Below are positions 44,460 to 58,539 of a DNA stretch of 64,000 nucleotides, piece by piece. Numbering within the stretch: position 1 is the stretch's first letter; every line of letters begins with the position of its first letter. The stretch is from Saxidomus purpurata (lineage: Eukaryota; Mollusca; Bivalvia; Venerida; Veneridae). The position numbers and the translations under genes are program-made. The notes beneath the pieces were generated by a model. It saw only the letters and a list, made by a program, of their open reading frames with translations. It had not been told where the DNA came from and did not search any database. The stretch covers positions 30,355,600-30,419,599 of the forward strand of contig JAFMSR010000005.1 of NCBI GenBank assembly GCA_022818135.1, in the 5' to 3' direction.

Positions 44460-46470
44460 CAAACTAAGTGCGCATTAAAACACCTCATCCAGCAAAAAAT
44501 TAAGAAATCACACGAGACATATATTGAAAACATACTAGACATTCAACATTCAGAAAACACAAACACTAATAAATTCAATACCAAGCGCCTCTACTCACTT
44601 ATAAAAAATGCCAGACAAGATAACCAAGGTATTGCACCGTTAAAAGACAAATGGTAACATCACCTCGGAAAATCTTGGTCAAGCAAATATTCTGAACAAA
44701 CAATTCCAGTCTGTTTTTTCAGGTGTTTCAGGTGTTTCTCCCTTGTCTCTGTCCCAGCTTTGCAGGACTTCCCTAGGAAAAAGGAAATACCCTACAATGC
44801 CCAACATTGAAATTGACCCCAACGGCGTCCTGAAATTACTCCAAAACCTGAAAGTGGATAAATATGATTAAGCCCATTGTCTTGAAGGAGCTCCGCCATG
44901 AGATCCTTGACATAGTATCACTAATCGTTAAAAGATCCCTTAACACTGGTCAACTCCCATCCGATTGGAGGAAGGCAAATGTCGTCCACTATTCAAAAAA
45001 GGTGATACTAGTGACCCTGCTAACTACAGACCCATATCGCTAACTTGTATTCTATGTAAACTCCTAGAACACATAATTGCATCTAGCCTATCCACACATC
45101 TCTCAAAACACAACATACTCTATGAGCTGCAACATGGGTTCCGTGAAAGACGGTCCTGTGAGACTCAGCTCATTGAGCTAGTTGATGAAATATCCAAAAA
45201 CCTTTCCTCAGGTAAACAGACCGACCTTGTCCTACTTGATTTTAGTAAAGCCTTCGACAAAGTCAACCATCTCAAATTATTACTTAAACTCCAAGAGCTT
45301 GGTGTCTCCAGTCAAACTGTGTCTTGGATCCAGTCCTTTTTAATAGGTAGATCTCAGTCAGTAGTGGTTAACGGTTGCATGTCTGATCAAGTCCCTGTTA
45401 CATCTGGGGTCCCCTAGGGCTCTGTCCTAGGACCTCTGTTGTTCCTACTCTATATAAATGATCTCCCTGACACGGTTACCTCCCAGGTGCGGCTTTTTGC
45501 TGATGATACTGCCGTTTACCTTGCAGTTACTTGCCTTTCGGATTGTCAAAGGTTACAAAATGATCTCTCTAAGGTAGAAACTGTGGGACATGGAATTTAA
45601 CCCTAGTAAATGCCAGGTCCTCCATATCACACGTAGTAGAAAACCTATCCAGTTCCCATATAAGCTTCATGGTCAAACACTCTCACCGGTTAAGGATGCA
45701 AAATACCTTGGTGTAGACATCAGCCAAGATCTCAGCTGGAATACACACATCTCGAGAATAACAACAAATGCAAACAGAACACTAGGCTTTCTCAAACGTA
45801 ACATCAAAACAAAACATGAAAATATCAAATCACTCTCTTACAAAACATTAGTCAGACCACAACTAGAGTATGCATCATCTGTATGGTCACCACACACCCA
45901 GGTTAATATTCACAAGCTGGAGATGGTCCAGCGACACACAATCAGATGGGTAAAAAATGATTATTCCAGAGATACCAGTGTGACAGACCTGCAGAACACC
46001 CTTGGATGGAGCACCCTTGAGAACAGGCGTCAAGCCTCCAAATTGGTTATGTTTTACAAAATATACTACAATCTTGTAGCAATCTCCCTGCCCAGTTACC
46101 TAGAAGTCCCAAACAGGTTAACAAGACATATGCACCCCTTTAGTCTCCGCCAAACCCATGCAAACTCGGACTTCTTTAAGTACTCTTTTTTTCCCCCATA
46201 CCACAGTCCTGTGGAATAGATTACCCACGCATATTGCGATTCTGCCTAATCTTGAATCATTCAAGCAGGTAGTGGCCCAAATCAATTATTAATCGTACAA
46301 CAGTTGTTTTTAACCCTTTTATTCTTTTACTATTTTTAACAGTTTTAACCGTCTTCTTTCTCTTGACTGTGGGAGCTATCTTGCAGTAGTTTTATCTTTT
46401 ATTAACACCCGTGTGCACCCTGCCCATAATACTCGTGAGAGGTGTGAGGCAGTATAACAAGATAGATAGA
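44460..46470 (+). pseudogene. Decayed LINE, same group as the 3.0-kb copy
   Basis: Broken reverse-transcriptase frames at about 44490-44640, 44965-45417 and 45590-46219 match the first LINE motif by motif. Seen are SHETYIENILDIQHSEN, NYRPISLTCILCKLLEH, FSKAFDKVNH, a GVP motif cut by a TAG at 45416-45418, then [10 protein letters not shown] near 45490 in another frame and KYLGVDISQDLSW. At least one nonsense change and several frameshifts make it inactive. The 3' end has GATAGATAGATAG (46461-46473). Confidence 0.9.
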
Positions 46471-49400
46471 TAGCATTAGTATTCAGGTATTATGTATATT
46501 AGAGGCACATTCAGAGACAGACAGACAGACATGTAATATGAGAGTGTGAAGTACTGAGGTGGTTGGTTCAAACTAATCTGAGCATCACGATCACACCTGC
46601 CAGAAAACATCTCGGCTGTGCTTTTTTCCAGGTTAGACATGCACTCATCTGTATAGGTAACTCCTTTGCTGAAGTCAACAATAAAACTTTCAATAAAACA
46701 AGCAAAACAACTTTGATAGGATGGGTACACTGAAGCTTATTTCATAGGAAAACACTACCAGATAATATTACAATAGCAGCAAGTGTTGCAAGCCAGAACT
46801 ATCAGTGGTATAATTGTGCAGGAACCTATGAATTATTTCAGAATATCCTAGGTAAGATAGGTGTAAAGTGTCAAAGATTATGTTCTCATAGCAGATTTTG
46901 CTCATGTCTGTGAGAAGGTGGTACACTGGCTCTGTAATTTGATGAGTAAATTACAATACATCATCAGTAGGGGCAACATAATTAGACTGTTATCAGAGAG
47001 TGAGATATAAGAATAGGGAATGTTATTTTTCCATCTGTCAGGTGCTATCAGGGCGGGGTATATTGTTCCTGACAGATTCAAGAGAATGTACCATTTTACT
47101 TAAAATTCCTTGCTTTTGTTTTTCTTCTTGGGGAGAAATATCCTAAGAAGTGAGGGCCTACGCGTCACTGGATTTTTAAACCATGGTAACCACAGGTTTA
47201 AACCCCTGTTCTGTCACTAATATTACATATTGGTCTTTGAGATAGCTGGCACCAAGATCACTGCATATAGATGCTGTACAACATGTAGATGAAAGAACTA
47301 AGGGTGGTCCTGAAAATCAAAGGAGATGCTTCTTTCCTAACAACACCCAACAACAAATTAAATTTATGATGTTACAAACCTTTTTTTTTCTTAATGACCT
47401 TTTATCATTTGATCTTTTCAAAATATGTTGACATTTGATTATTTGGCACCAAGGCACAATTGCTGTCACTAAGCCCTGAAGGTTTAGTCTCCGATTTGGA
47501 ACATGGGAATAATAAATTTTCTTCTTTTAATTCGGTTTGGTGCAGAAATTTTATTGGTTTGCAGATCAGAATTGTTTCAGCATGACTCTTTTGGAAGACC
47601 TTATCTTGTTATCATTTTTCTTTAATGAGTCATTTAAAATTTACAATGACACAGAAATGAGAATTGAAAAAATTCTTAATAAAAATGATAGTTTCTCATG
47701 ATAGTAATGATGGTAATAATGATAATGATAGTGATGATAATTACTATCACTGTTATCATTAAATTATCATCATGAACATCATTATCATAAAAACAAGAAC
47801 AGTATTCATTATGATGATTAAAGATGAAATGATAATGATAATTCTAGAGCTGTTGTTCTTGTTTTTAGTTGATGATGGTAATGATGATAATCACTGATAT
47901 TATTAATGATGATTAAATGAAAAAAAAACAACTGTTAACACACTGAGCTGTAGTGACAGTTTTCAGTTTTGATCTTTTTATTTGCAATATATTAGTTGAT
48001 ATTTAATCTATTATCTAAGAAGATTCTTGTAGCATTTCTAAGGAACTGTCATTCTAAATCAGATAGTGGCAGGCAGCAGATGGTGAATGTGAAGAAAGAT
48101 CTGCTTGATTTATAGCTCTGTCAGTTCAAGTTCTGGCAAATTCAAATGAAATAAATTTGAAAATAAGAGCATTTTAAGATAAATTAAAATAATTTAGATC
48201 AAGCAGACAGCAGTGTAAATGTTTATTATGTAAGTTTTTGTTGTTTTGCCTGTGAAGTAAGAATTATGAAGAGGTTACAAGTAATTTGCTTTTAATCTGA
48301 CTCAATGTGTAGTCTCAATATTTCGAGGAGCCTACCTCAACCCCTACCTCAAAATGCAGGCAAAGGTCTTTTATTGTTTGTATTAATGTTTTGTTAATCA
48401 ATGTCTTGTGTTTGAAATTGTGCTGAAATGTCTGAATTCCATGGCCTCAAACAATGGAAATTTAAGTACAATACAGATACTTATATATTTGAGCTGAGTT
48501 ACTGTAATAGACTGATAATTGAAGAGCAGACTTGTGCACTACATTCTCCAAATTGATTTGTTATATGACCGACTATGTTGTTGTCATTTCCAGACTGTGT
48601 CCCTTGGGTGGCAGACTGGTTCCAAGGTTTATTTTCTGCTTGATTGGATTAGAGAATCACCATTTCTGTGCACAGTGACAGTAATTACACACTAGAAATT
48701 CTCGTATGTTGCAGAAGCTGAGAAAACAATTGGATTAGGGGAGACAGACACAACGAGAATATTGAACAGTACAGGGTGTTCACGAGATTTGATATAGGCT
48801 GGACAGATAGTGAGAAAGTATAGAATGATGTGAAAGGGTTGGTGTCTTGTTACGAGAAATTTAGCAGGAGGCGGCGGCCAGAAAGGGGCAGGAAGGAAAC
48901 GGATGTAACAAGGATGTAGCTGTGATAGTGAGATAACTGGTAAGGAAACTTATTTCTTTATTCACTTCCTTTGATATGTTTTCATGAAACATAAAACTAG
49001 CAGTATTATTAAGAGTAATGCCAGAAGTTTTTTGCTTATTTATAGAAAAAAACTCTTATATGTGAAAAATTAAGAGATTAATCTGTAGACAGTGGGATAG
49101 AGGTGCAAGTATTAAAGCAAGATAAGTTATTGTGATGATATTTGATTTATAAGTAACATCTCTCTAATGACAAATAAATGAAGAGATTTGATTCAATTCG
49201 TTTTTACAGAAACTCAGTAATTTTAGAGCAAATTTCCAGGGACCTGATAAATATTTTGCATCATTTAGTAGGAGCAGTAATCCAGCTGTCCTTTTACAGC
49301 AGAATTCAAGAGAACAAAAAACCCAGCGGAATCTTCTCACCATTTGATTGCAGCACTGCAGGTGTCCATTATCGGCACAACAGCTTTGACAATTTTAACA

Positions 49401-50145
49401 GCTAAATTGTGTAGGGAACCATTTAGTTACAGGATTCCTGGGACCTGTTCAAAGCAGAATTAATACTTGATATAAAAGTTTAATTAGCTTAACTTAAGTC
49501 TTCATTGTAGGGCTCTAGGGGTCAAATTGGGCTAAATTTTTAATCAATTTGAAAGCAAAATTAAAACACTGAAAGTTGGAATTGTTTGAATAATTTTCGA
49601 AGATTTTGTGACTTCAAAATGTAATTATTATACAATCATGACCATGCACAATTTTAATTACTCTGTTGAGTATTTTGTTAAACAATTTATATGATGAATG
49701 TTTTTATTGTGGAGATGCAGATATTTATGTTGTAAAACCTTGTATAATATCAATCAAGTTTTTGTAAAGAAAAGTCTAGAAACTTTCAAAATGCGCATAT
49801 ATTAAAACTTGAATTGTCAGGAGAACTAAATGACAGATGTTTAGGTGTATATATGGTGGCTTATTTATGACCTTTTAATTTCTTGTCACAAAAAGATTCG
49901 ACTGTAGCAAGATTTACTCCACCCAAGCTCTTTATCATAATATTGAAAAATGTCGCACATTTAGAAGCCATTAATACATTGTAGAAAAGTATTGTATTTA
50001 TTTAATATAATATTAAAAGTTTTTTCCTGCCAAAAAATATACATGGTTTGTCATCTTTTTATGGTATATTTAAGACACCATACATTGTTATTTAATATAT
50101 TTTATATTTACTCATATTATATGCCAATACATAGTGGTTTATAAT
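46471..50145. other. Non-coding region with microsatellite
   Basis: No gene is recognised. A (TGATAA/TGATGA)n-rich microsatellite with inverted ATTATCATC parts lies at about 47694-47905. Short open frames have random composition. This may be intergenic or part of a long intron. Confidence 0.45.
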
Positions 50146-50576
50146 TAGGGATGTTATCAATTCAAACGATATCGATATATCAACGATCAAACACTTTCGA
50201 TTCGATATTGATTGCCGTTTTGAAAAATCGAATATCGAATAATGTTTTACTGTACCATGATCTACAGTTTCACGTTCGAAAATTTCATCAAAACTGAACC
50301 GGAATATGAACAATCACTCTACCCAGAGTTCCGTGTTTTTCTAATGAATGGAGATTTAATGAAATGTGGTCTTATAGGCAAAAACATTTCATCACTGCAA
50401 GGGTTGATATGTATTATAGACCAGAACCATATGTTTAGTACAAATATAGTCCAGAGATTTGGTAGAATATTAGGAAGTGACTTTTTTCCCCACGCCCGCG
50501 TATCGATATATCGCTGTATCGTCGATATTTTTAAATTGATATATCGATACAAAAATTTTAATTAATGACATCCCTA
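50146..50576. mobile_element. hAT-type MITE with perfect 8-bp target duplication
   Basis: The element starts TAGGGATGTTATCAATTC and ends GACATCCCTA. It is flanked by TTTATAAT at 50138-50145 and 50577-50584. Subterminal CGATATATCGATA-type palindromes occur at both ends. An 8-bp duplication and (C/T)AGGGATGT termini are typical of hAT elements. No transposase is encoded; the 107-codon open frame inside (50242-50565) has no recognisable similarity. Confidence 0.85.
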
Positions 50577-53500
50577 TTTATAATACTTAAATTATGCGTA
50601 GAAATGATTCTAATGAATTGGGTACCCAGGTATGCTTTACATATTTGGGGTTTAGTTTTGCATTAATTCTTTGATGTGGATTTGTATTAAAAATGTTTGT
50701 GGTTATGATGAAGTCCTAATACATAAGTGCATGAAAAGGTATCTGTATACAATACCTGGTATGAAATGTTGTGTTCTTGCACTGATTTAAAACATACACA
50801 ATTGTTTTTGTCCAACTGACAGGTGTTTATACCTTCAAATACTTGATTGTCAATAAATTACATATAGCAATTAATTTCATCTAAAAAGAAAACAATTTGT
50901 ATTCACTTCCAAATTTTTAAACTAAGATCTTCTTACTAATCAGAAAGTTCACTGGTACTAAACATAACAAAACTATTTCAGTTTACTCATTGTATAAAGG
51001 CACTTGCCTGTTAATCAAACTTCCCACTAAGTTCAATGCCCAGTGACCTTGCTCTTTCTGTTGTGTGAATATTTTAATGATAATAAACAATTAAATGGTG
51101 ATGATGATGGCAATGATGATGATGATAATGATGTTTACTAGAAATATAAAATTTTCCATTTTAAATCAGAAGATACCAAATTTCAAATATTGAAAGGGCG
51201 TTGAAATTAAGCACACCCTTTTGTTGTTAATCAGTTAATGATAATTTGGCTGACACAGAAAAATGTAACAGAAGTTGAATGAAAATTTATAATGAAGACA
51301 GGTGAAGTATGTTCAGAAAAAGACTGTTATATAAATATTGATGTTACTTTAGGTTCATCAATGTGGTCAAGAATGTTAAATATAAACCTTGTTTAGTTTA
51401 CCTTCTAGGCCAGAGGATTCTCCGCTTGATTCATAAAACAAAACATAATTACCGTGTCTGAAAGTTTTGTTAGAATCATATAGCCCTTTGGTGACTGTCA
51501 GTTTAATTGTCAGCCTCTACAGCCACAGGTTTTAGGTTTGAATCCTGTTCATTTCATAACTCCCTAATGCTTGCACTGTGACACATGCCGAGGGGTCATA
51601 TATATAAGAGAAAGTTCTGCAGCGGTCAAAATGTTTAAAATTTAAATAAAACGTATTTCAAACCTGTCTCTGTCTTTTTGTTTCTGTCACTGTAAATACC
51701 TTTCATCTGTACTGTACTGTACACTGACATACTAAAGGTTAGTTGCTACTATGTTCATGTAGGGTTTGGCATGTATAAGATTTATAAGACTTGACTTGAA
51801 ATTTATTGAATTGAATTGTTTTACAGTGGCGTGAAACTTTACTTGTTTTCATCGACAGCCTTGTAGAACAACACGTATGTTGAGTGCAGTGTGACAGTTA
51901 ATGGAAGCTTCCTACATCATGTACAATGTAGCAAATAAAAAGCAACAAACATTGCTGGAATAATGTTGAAAGCATAACACCAATTAGCACACAGTTAAGA
52001 GGGAGAATTTTCCCTCAGGTATATAGTCTGACATATAATTTTGTATTAAAATGAAGAAGGGATACTTCTCTTTATAAAAATCATTTGGATTATTTCTTGT
52101 CAAGAGGTAAATGATTTTTTCTCATAATTTGAATCAGTTTAACATGTACACAGTTTAGATACATGTAAGTTTTTCATACGCCCTTTGGTATTTCAGAAGC
52201 TACAAGCCATTTCAATTGAATGTCAAAAATGGTATGAGACTGCTTATTACTTTGTTACAGCGTGGTTTTTCTTTTTCAAAGTGATTGTTCAGAAAAAAAG
52301 AATAGCTGAAGGCAGGACAGAAATGTTGTTCTAAGTTTTGTCGTGTCTTTCATCTTGCTATTATTTTGTCACTGACTTTACACTATAATTATTTTCACAT
52401 CACTGGATTTTATTTTTATTGAAGTAAATTTAAGATTTCAGCGATCTGATTTTATTGCAGTTTCATTGAGGAATTTACAATACGTCAAGTTTCACGCATG
52501 ACCTCGGTGTTATCGATGCACATCCTCCGCCAGAGAGACATTTGTGTTGTTTTTATGTCATATTGCGAGCCAGCGGGCAAAATATCCATGCATTACAGCT
52601 TGCATCTAATGAAAACTTTCATATTGTGATATTCAATCTAGGTAATTGTCGTGTTGACTTATTTGTTTTTCTTGGATTCAGTGATCCTTGGATGATACTA
52701 CTTGGTGTGGATATTACCGGTACATTCTTGAAAGTGTTTTAAGAGTCTTTCCACAGGTAAGGCTGTGAGAAAACTTTGTATTAGCTGGATCTGACACAGT
52801 GATGGTTTTAAAACTGAGTTTTAATTTATTTTCTAGTGAGTTTTGGTTTATAGCTGAGCCAGTGTATGTGGTCAGGCAGATCTAGTTACGGCATCTGCCT
52901 TACGCAGCCAGTGTTGCTGTCACTTATTCCAATATGTTCCTTTTCTAAATAAGCTTACCTCTACTTAACAGCTACTTGCTTTTGGCTGCCGCTTTAGTCA
53001 TGTTTCTAGTTTGGCTACCTAACACAGGTTCCACTGTATATTATTATTGTGTACCATGAATAACATAATAATAAATTGTAATATTTTGGAAAAAAAATAA
53101 TTTATGAACACATTTATCAGAACTGAAAGTGTCATTGCCAGTCAGAACAGGGAACTATTAATTTTGAAAGCAGGACAAAATGCCAGACATTATTTGATGA
53201 AGGGCCTAATGTCCACCTTTGCAAAGTTTTGAAGGGGCTAATGTCTGCCCTTGGGGACTAAATGACTGCTTTCCAAACTGATCCAGCACTTTACAGCCCA
53301 ACCCCATCAGCCCACTGTTATGATATTTGCCTTTACTGAGAGAGAAAGATGCCTTTATACAAGGTAAATAAATATTTGGGCGTAGAGGAAAACTGCAGAA
53401 TATTATATAAGTTCTCTGCTATGGAAAAACATAAATTCATGTTAATGAGAATCATAACTTTCAATGTTATATTGTAATATATTTCTAAAGCAAGCATGAA

Positions 53501-56500
53501 ATTGATAAAATTCATTGTGTGGTCTGCAAGTTTATGAGATACTTGATACTGTCTTTTACACCTTGAGTAGAATAAATTGACTGAAGCTGTTTTCGAGATC
53601 AGTAACTTTGAAAAGTCGATATGTCATATTCAGATACTGTATATTATGATTCTTTAATATTTCATGTCTAGAAACCTAAAGCTGTCGTAAGCTTTCACTG
53701 AAATTGCAAAAATTTCTCACAGAAACCAAAAAATAGACCCAACGAAATCAATTTTTCGCTTGTCTCCATATGCTGCTAGGAGATTATTTATCTCCGGTTT
53801 CCACGGAAAATGAAATATTTGACGTTTTCTTGAGAATAGAAGGATGGCAGGTTTTTGGTGGGATATCAGGATACAATACATCATATTTGGAGCCACTATT
53901 TTCTACCGATCAAATACAATTTCCGGGAGATAAGTGTATTGTTGATTGTCCGACAGCTGGCAGGGATTGCTATTTTGTTGACAAAAATCATTACCTTATC
54001 TGGGCTGTAAAACTGATGTTGATTTAACGGAATTTTTCCTAATCAAGTCATTATGAACTAGTGCTCTTGGTCTAATTTATATTATGCATGTGACAAGTTA
54101 TGCCAAATATTGGATCTGAGCACCAAAGGTCATGTGTAAGTCAAATTAATTTTATGCACATGTTTGCATGTCTGCGTCATTTAAATAAACACTTTTAATT
54201 GGAATTATATGTGATTTCAGGAAATTTATCTTAGAAAAAAAGACTATGAATTTTGTTGTACCAAAATCCTGTCGAGTGTCACATAGGTCAAGGTTATTCT
54301 AAAGGTCAAACTTACATAAAAAAGGGGCATGGTTACTTACTGCAAGGGCCAGAGTTGACATAATTTTGATATTTAGTGAAAATACACTGTATTTGAAATC
54401 TTGGAAAATGCACAAAATGTTAATGAATAATTGTTCATATTTTTCAGCTTCACAGATTCATTTTAGTTTTCACAGCTAAGAAACTTGTATAAATTTGAAG
54501 AAAAATGGCTGTTTTGCAACAATGCACTCGAAGATGAATTGTAAGATGAATAGATATAAGTATAAGTTCTGCCATTTTACATTGCGGACCATGATTTACC
54601 ACCCCTCAATGCAGTATGATCATCTTTTGGTGAATTTGATCAAATGTTCCATTTACAGCTGATTGGTTCATTCATAGTTAATGGTTAAAAGATGGGCAAA
54701 TAGATTTAGAAGTTCAGCTAAGGGAAGGGATAAGAGAAAATTCATGTACATTTGAATAAGATTTACAGTATGTTTTTGTCCATTAATTTGTATGATATAT
54801 GCAAATTAGCTGTAGAGATGACAATCTAGATGGCCAGAGCAATTTGAAATGGCTATTCAGGACTGTGACATTTATGACAGAGTTGTCATCATCATTAATC
54901 TATGAAAAACATTAACGAAGAAAGAGCCGGGAACCGTGCTGCAATTTTCTAGTCTCGCAAAGCTCAGAAGTAGTTGTTGGAATTGACGGAGCCTGTAATT
55001 GCTTTGAGAAATGACATTGTCGCTGTGTAACTGTTGTCATGGCAACACAAATTTTGTGACACTGTATGTGTCTCTAGGAGGTTTCTCCTTGTCAGTGTTG
55101 TTAGTTAAAGTGAAAGGAAACTGTTCAGTGCCTTAAACTATATTTCCATCTTTTAAGAAGTAATTTGGCGATTGTGGAAAGGCTTTACAGACCAGTTCTG
55201 GGTAAATGTATAAAGATATTAGAAAATTGTTTGATGTTTGGTTTAGTCTTGTGTCAGAAATGTTGTTATAAAATTTTCTTTTAGATTTTAATAAGTGTTC
55301 AAATTACATTCTGTTAATAATAAACAGTGTTGTTTTTTTTTAATTTGTTATAAAATACTATGTTTAGGTGAAGTGGAATTTGGCAATTTCGTATGCTGCA
55401 AATTTTCTTTGATATTATATGATTATAAATACATTGGTGTAAAGTGTTGCGCAATTACTGAAGATGCATATTTTGTGCTGATATAAAAGTTGTTTTCTTC
55501 ATGATTAATTGTTGAAGTTGAATATATTTTAAGTTGTATGTCAGAGTCAAAACATGGTCTATTACAGCTGCAAATTATGACATTTGAGTGCCTAGTTATC
55601 ATTAATATGAGTACAGTGGTTTACAATAAATATTTCTACCAACAGGCAGTAAAATTAATGTGTCTCGGTGACTAAGTAACTTTAAGTTACGTGTATTTTA
55701 TAGAGTCTTTTCAGTATATAATATAAAACTTGGTGTCTCATATTTTGATTTCGGAAATGTTCCTGCTGAGAGCATGAAAAGCTTCTTCTGACTTATAAAT
55801 GGTTTTGAGTACAGGCAGGGCGACCTGAACAGATTTGAAACGATTAATAACAGTCGGGTAGGTGGGTGATGTACTTTTGTTGAATTGAAACTTAAGTCGC
55901 GTTTCTGGCAGGTTGCAAGTTACTGACTAATGAAATAAGGATGGTACTGTGAGATGTGATACCTAAACCAGTATGCAGTCCACATCTAGTTTAACTTATT
56001 CTGAAAAATCTTTTTGCAAGCTATTAACTATAAATTTTGAGATTGTATTCGTTCAAACACTTTGTGATTTGTGATCCTATTCTTATATTATTGATCACTT
56101 TGTGATTTGGTTGGATGATCCTTATTAAATGTAGGGAAGTATTATACAGGCTGTCAAAGTGACATAACTTTTGAGTTACCAAAATGGCAAGTTGATGCAT
56201 TGCTGTGTGCTAATGCTCAATAATCTACCAAATGTCATTTGGTTTGGAACTGCATGGCTTGTCTGTCTATAGAATAGGGTCATTGGTGTAAGCTCTCAGT
56301 TCATTATAAATCTGACCTTTACAGTTTCTTGTAGATAATGTAGGTCAGTTTCGTACCATGCAGAAAAAAAATTATTTCTGCAAGTTTGAACTGGGTAATT
56401 GTGAAAGATGCCACAGTTTTAGGTTTACATCCGACAAGGAAGTACGTCCCCATTGAAACAACATAAGACTCTTGAATTCATTGTTACTTGACATTTGTGA

Positions 56501-56910
56501 AAAATAACTACAAAGAATAAGTGATTTTCCAAACTTGGGCGGCGTTAACTCTGATGTTGGTCTAGTTGTTCTAGGTGTGAGATGACTTTAAGCCTTTAGG
56601 CCAGTAACAAATTGTTATTGTGGAAGACATGATGGTCAATAACTGTTGGTGGTCAGCAACATTATCATTAAGTAACCTTTTGTCTCAGGTGTGAAGCCCA
56701 TTAGGGTCAGTGTAATATCCACTTACAAATGGTGTTAGAGAAAGAATTGACAGTCATGTTAGAAACGGTGATGGATAAATGGATAGCTTATTCAAAATGA
56801 TTGGAATGAAAACAGTGTAAATGTAATTGAAAATAAAGAGTTTATAAAAAGAAATAACACTTCATAACCAGTACAGCTTTTGTTGTGTGATCTAGTGTAT
56901 GGTTTTGTTT
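50577..56910. other. Non-coding region, SINE and microsatellite only
   Basis: No gene is recognised. A (GATGAT)n tract lies at 51095-51137. A tRNA-like B box GGTTTGAATCC at about 51534 marks a probable SINE (about 51478-51660). Traces of the AAGGTCAAGGT-type bivalve repeat occur near 54285-54340. Open frames of 60-85 codons at 52542, 53770 and 55295 show no family features. Confidence 0.4.
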
Positions 56911-57081
56911 ATAGTCCCAGCAGACCCTAAGAATTCTCCTCAGGTGAGACTGCCAAGACTCCTGCCAGATACAGAGAGGTTAAAGAGACAGATGCAAATA
57001 CAAGGAAATCTGGGTACCAGACCATCAGCTTGTTTACGAAAAGACCCCTTGGTTCTTTATGTACCCGGTGTAAAGCACTGA
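56911..57081 (+). CDS. Weak candidate exon of an unknown gene
   Basis: After an acceptor-like TTTGTTTATAG the frame VPADPKNSPQVRLPRLLPDT then ERLKRQMQIQGNLGTRPSA runs to a stop at 57081. The amino-acid composition is charged and proline-rich, unlike the hydrophobic random frames around it. An internal CAG|GTGAGA at 56942 is a perfect donor, so a 31-bp exon is also possible. I do not recognise the protein and no other exon was found. Confidence 0.25.
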   Translation: MVPADPKNSPQVRLPRLLPDTERLKRQMQIQGNLGTRPSACLRKDPLVLYVPGVKH

Positions 57082-57109
57082 TACAACAGGTCCAGTGGGT
57101 TTCTAACTA

Positions 57110-57241
57110 GTTCATCTCTAGATGGGTGAGAAATGCTGGAGAGCGTTCCTGAAATTTCCTGTAGTGCCCCAGCCGGAATTCAAACCTGTGACCTCCAGAT
57201 TGGTAGTCAAGAGCCTTAGCCATTTGACTTTCGCACCACCC
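57110..57241 (-). repeat. tRNA-derived SINE, related to the 23-kb copy
   Basis: On the minus strand TGGCTAAGGCTCTTGACTAC, then GGTTTGAATTCC (B box) and CGGCTGGGGCACTACAGG. It shares the GACTACCA...GGAGGTC layout with the SINE at 23.05-23.12 kb. Confidence 0.55.
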
Positions 57242-57534
57242 TAATTTGTTGTGTGAATCACATTGAACATACATTAATATGATAAATGATAATCGTGAAC
57301 ATAATTTTATTGCATAATAATGTAATCCTTAATCTAGTCAAGCGTAATGAATGCATTGGGATATTATAAAACAGCGGTTTGCATACTTATTGATACCGCT
57401 AATGGAAGGAAGTAACAAAACTTGTAAATGGAAATGAATAAACTTTTAATTACATGCTCAGAAACTGCAGCTATATTTTCTCATAATTCACAATTACTGG
57501 TAAAAGTGCATACATACATCATGGTGGGGATCAC

Positions 57535-57892
57535 ATGATCAAAATCATCTCTAAAGAAAAGTAAATCTATGAAAATCTTTAGGAAATGATGAGTGTTGTT
57601 TAGCTGTAAATGTAAAATATAGCCTATCTTATGGCGCATAAGTTATACAACTACACAGGTCTCAATCATAGTCACCTTCCGGTTGTACTGAACACTTCAA
57701 AAAACTTTTTTTAGTGTTCAGCACACATTGAAAGATGATTGTGACTGAGACCTGTGTAGTTCTAGAATAACTTTACCCTGCCCTATGAAAGGCTACATTT
57801 TACATTTTCAGCTAAAAGGCTTTCATTATTTTCTAACATTTTTCATAGATCTACCTTTTGTTTAGAGATTATTTTGATCATGTGATTCTCCA
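57535..57892. mobile_element. Foldback element with about 150-bp arms
   Basis: The left arm (GATCACATGATCAAAATCAT ... ACTACACAGGTCTCAATCA) is repeated inverted in the right arm (TGATTGTGACTGAGACCTGT ... ATTTTGATCATGTGATTC). Pairing is imperfect but covers nearly the whole element; the centre is a second small hairpin GTGTTCAG/CTGAACAC. No coding capacity. Confidence 0.7.
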
Positions 57893-58500
57893 GGTGTGTA
57901 TAAAGTACATAGATTATCAGTCAGTTAGACAACTTTGATAAATTCATGTGTGAACAAAAAAAAATATTTCAAGAAAAACAAAACCAGAAACCTATGTATT
58001 TTGAAGAGTATTTTTTACAGGTAAAAACAAACAACAAAGAAATAGTTTTATCTTTTCCTCAGTAATGCTGTCTAATTATGTAACAACACACTTATCTAAA
58101 GTGTTGCTGTCCTTGTTTGATAAATGAGAATAATTTTTGTAATTCCTACATGACTGAACCTCTGGGGGTATAATATAAAGAATGCATTAATGACAAAGAA
58201 AATTGGTTATATTCCCTGCATTTTATGCACTTACAGTTTTCCTTTCTTTTCCATTAAAGATCTCCTACTCATTAACAATAACTTTGTGGTGTTTCAATGC
58301 CACAATACTTTAACTAAGTTGTGGGGAAAGTGACATTTCCTGAGGTCCATTTTTAAAATTTATACATTCAATATGTTTGCTTAGAAAATGACATGTGACA
58401 TGTGCGCGTTTTAAAATTCTTAAAAACCATGTTTGAGTGAAATTGACTTTCTTTTTATCTACATTTTATTTGTCCTTGATAAGTCATGATCATCCCTATT
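57893..58500. other. Non-coding sequence
   Basis: AT-rich sequence without recognised genes or repeats. Confidence 0.4.
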
Positions 58501-58539
58501 ATCGTCAGCAGCAACAGCAACATCAGCATCACGATTATC

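Noticed and set aside
50242..50565. 107-codon frame as a gene
   Set aside because: It lies wholly within a MITE with perfect target duplication and shows no domain features.
53770..54027. 85-codon frame starting MLLGDYLSPVS
   Set aside because: No recognisable family and no convincing splice signals; kept as non-coding.
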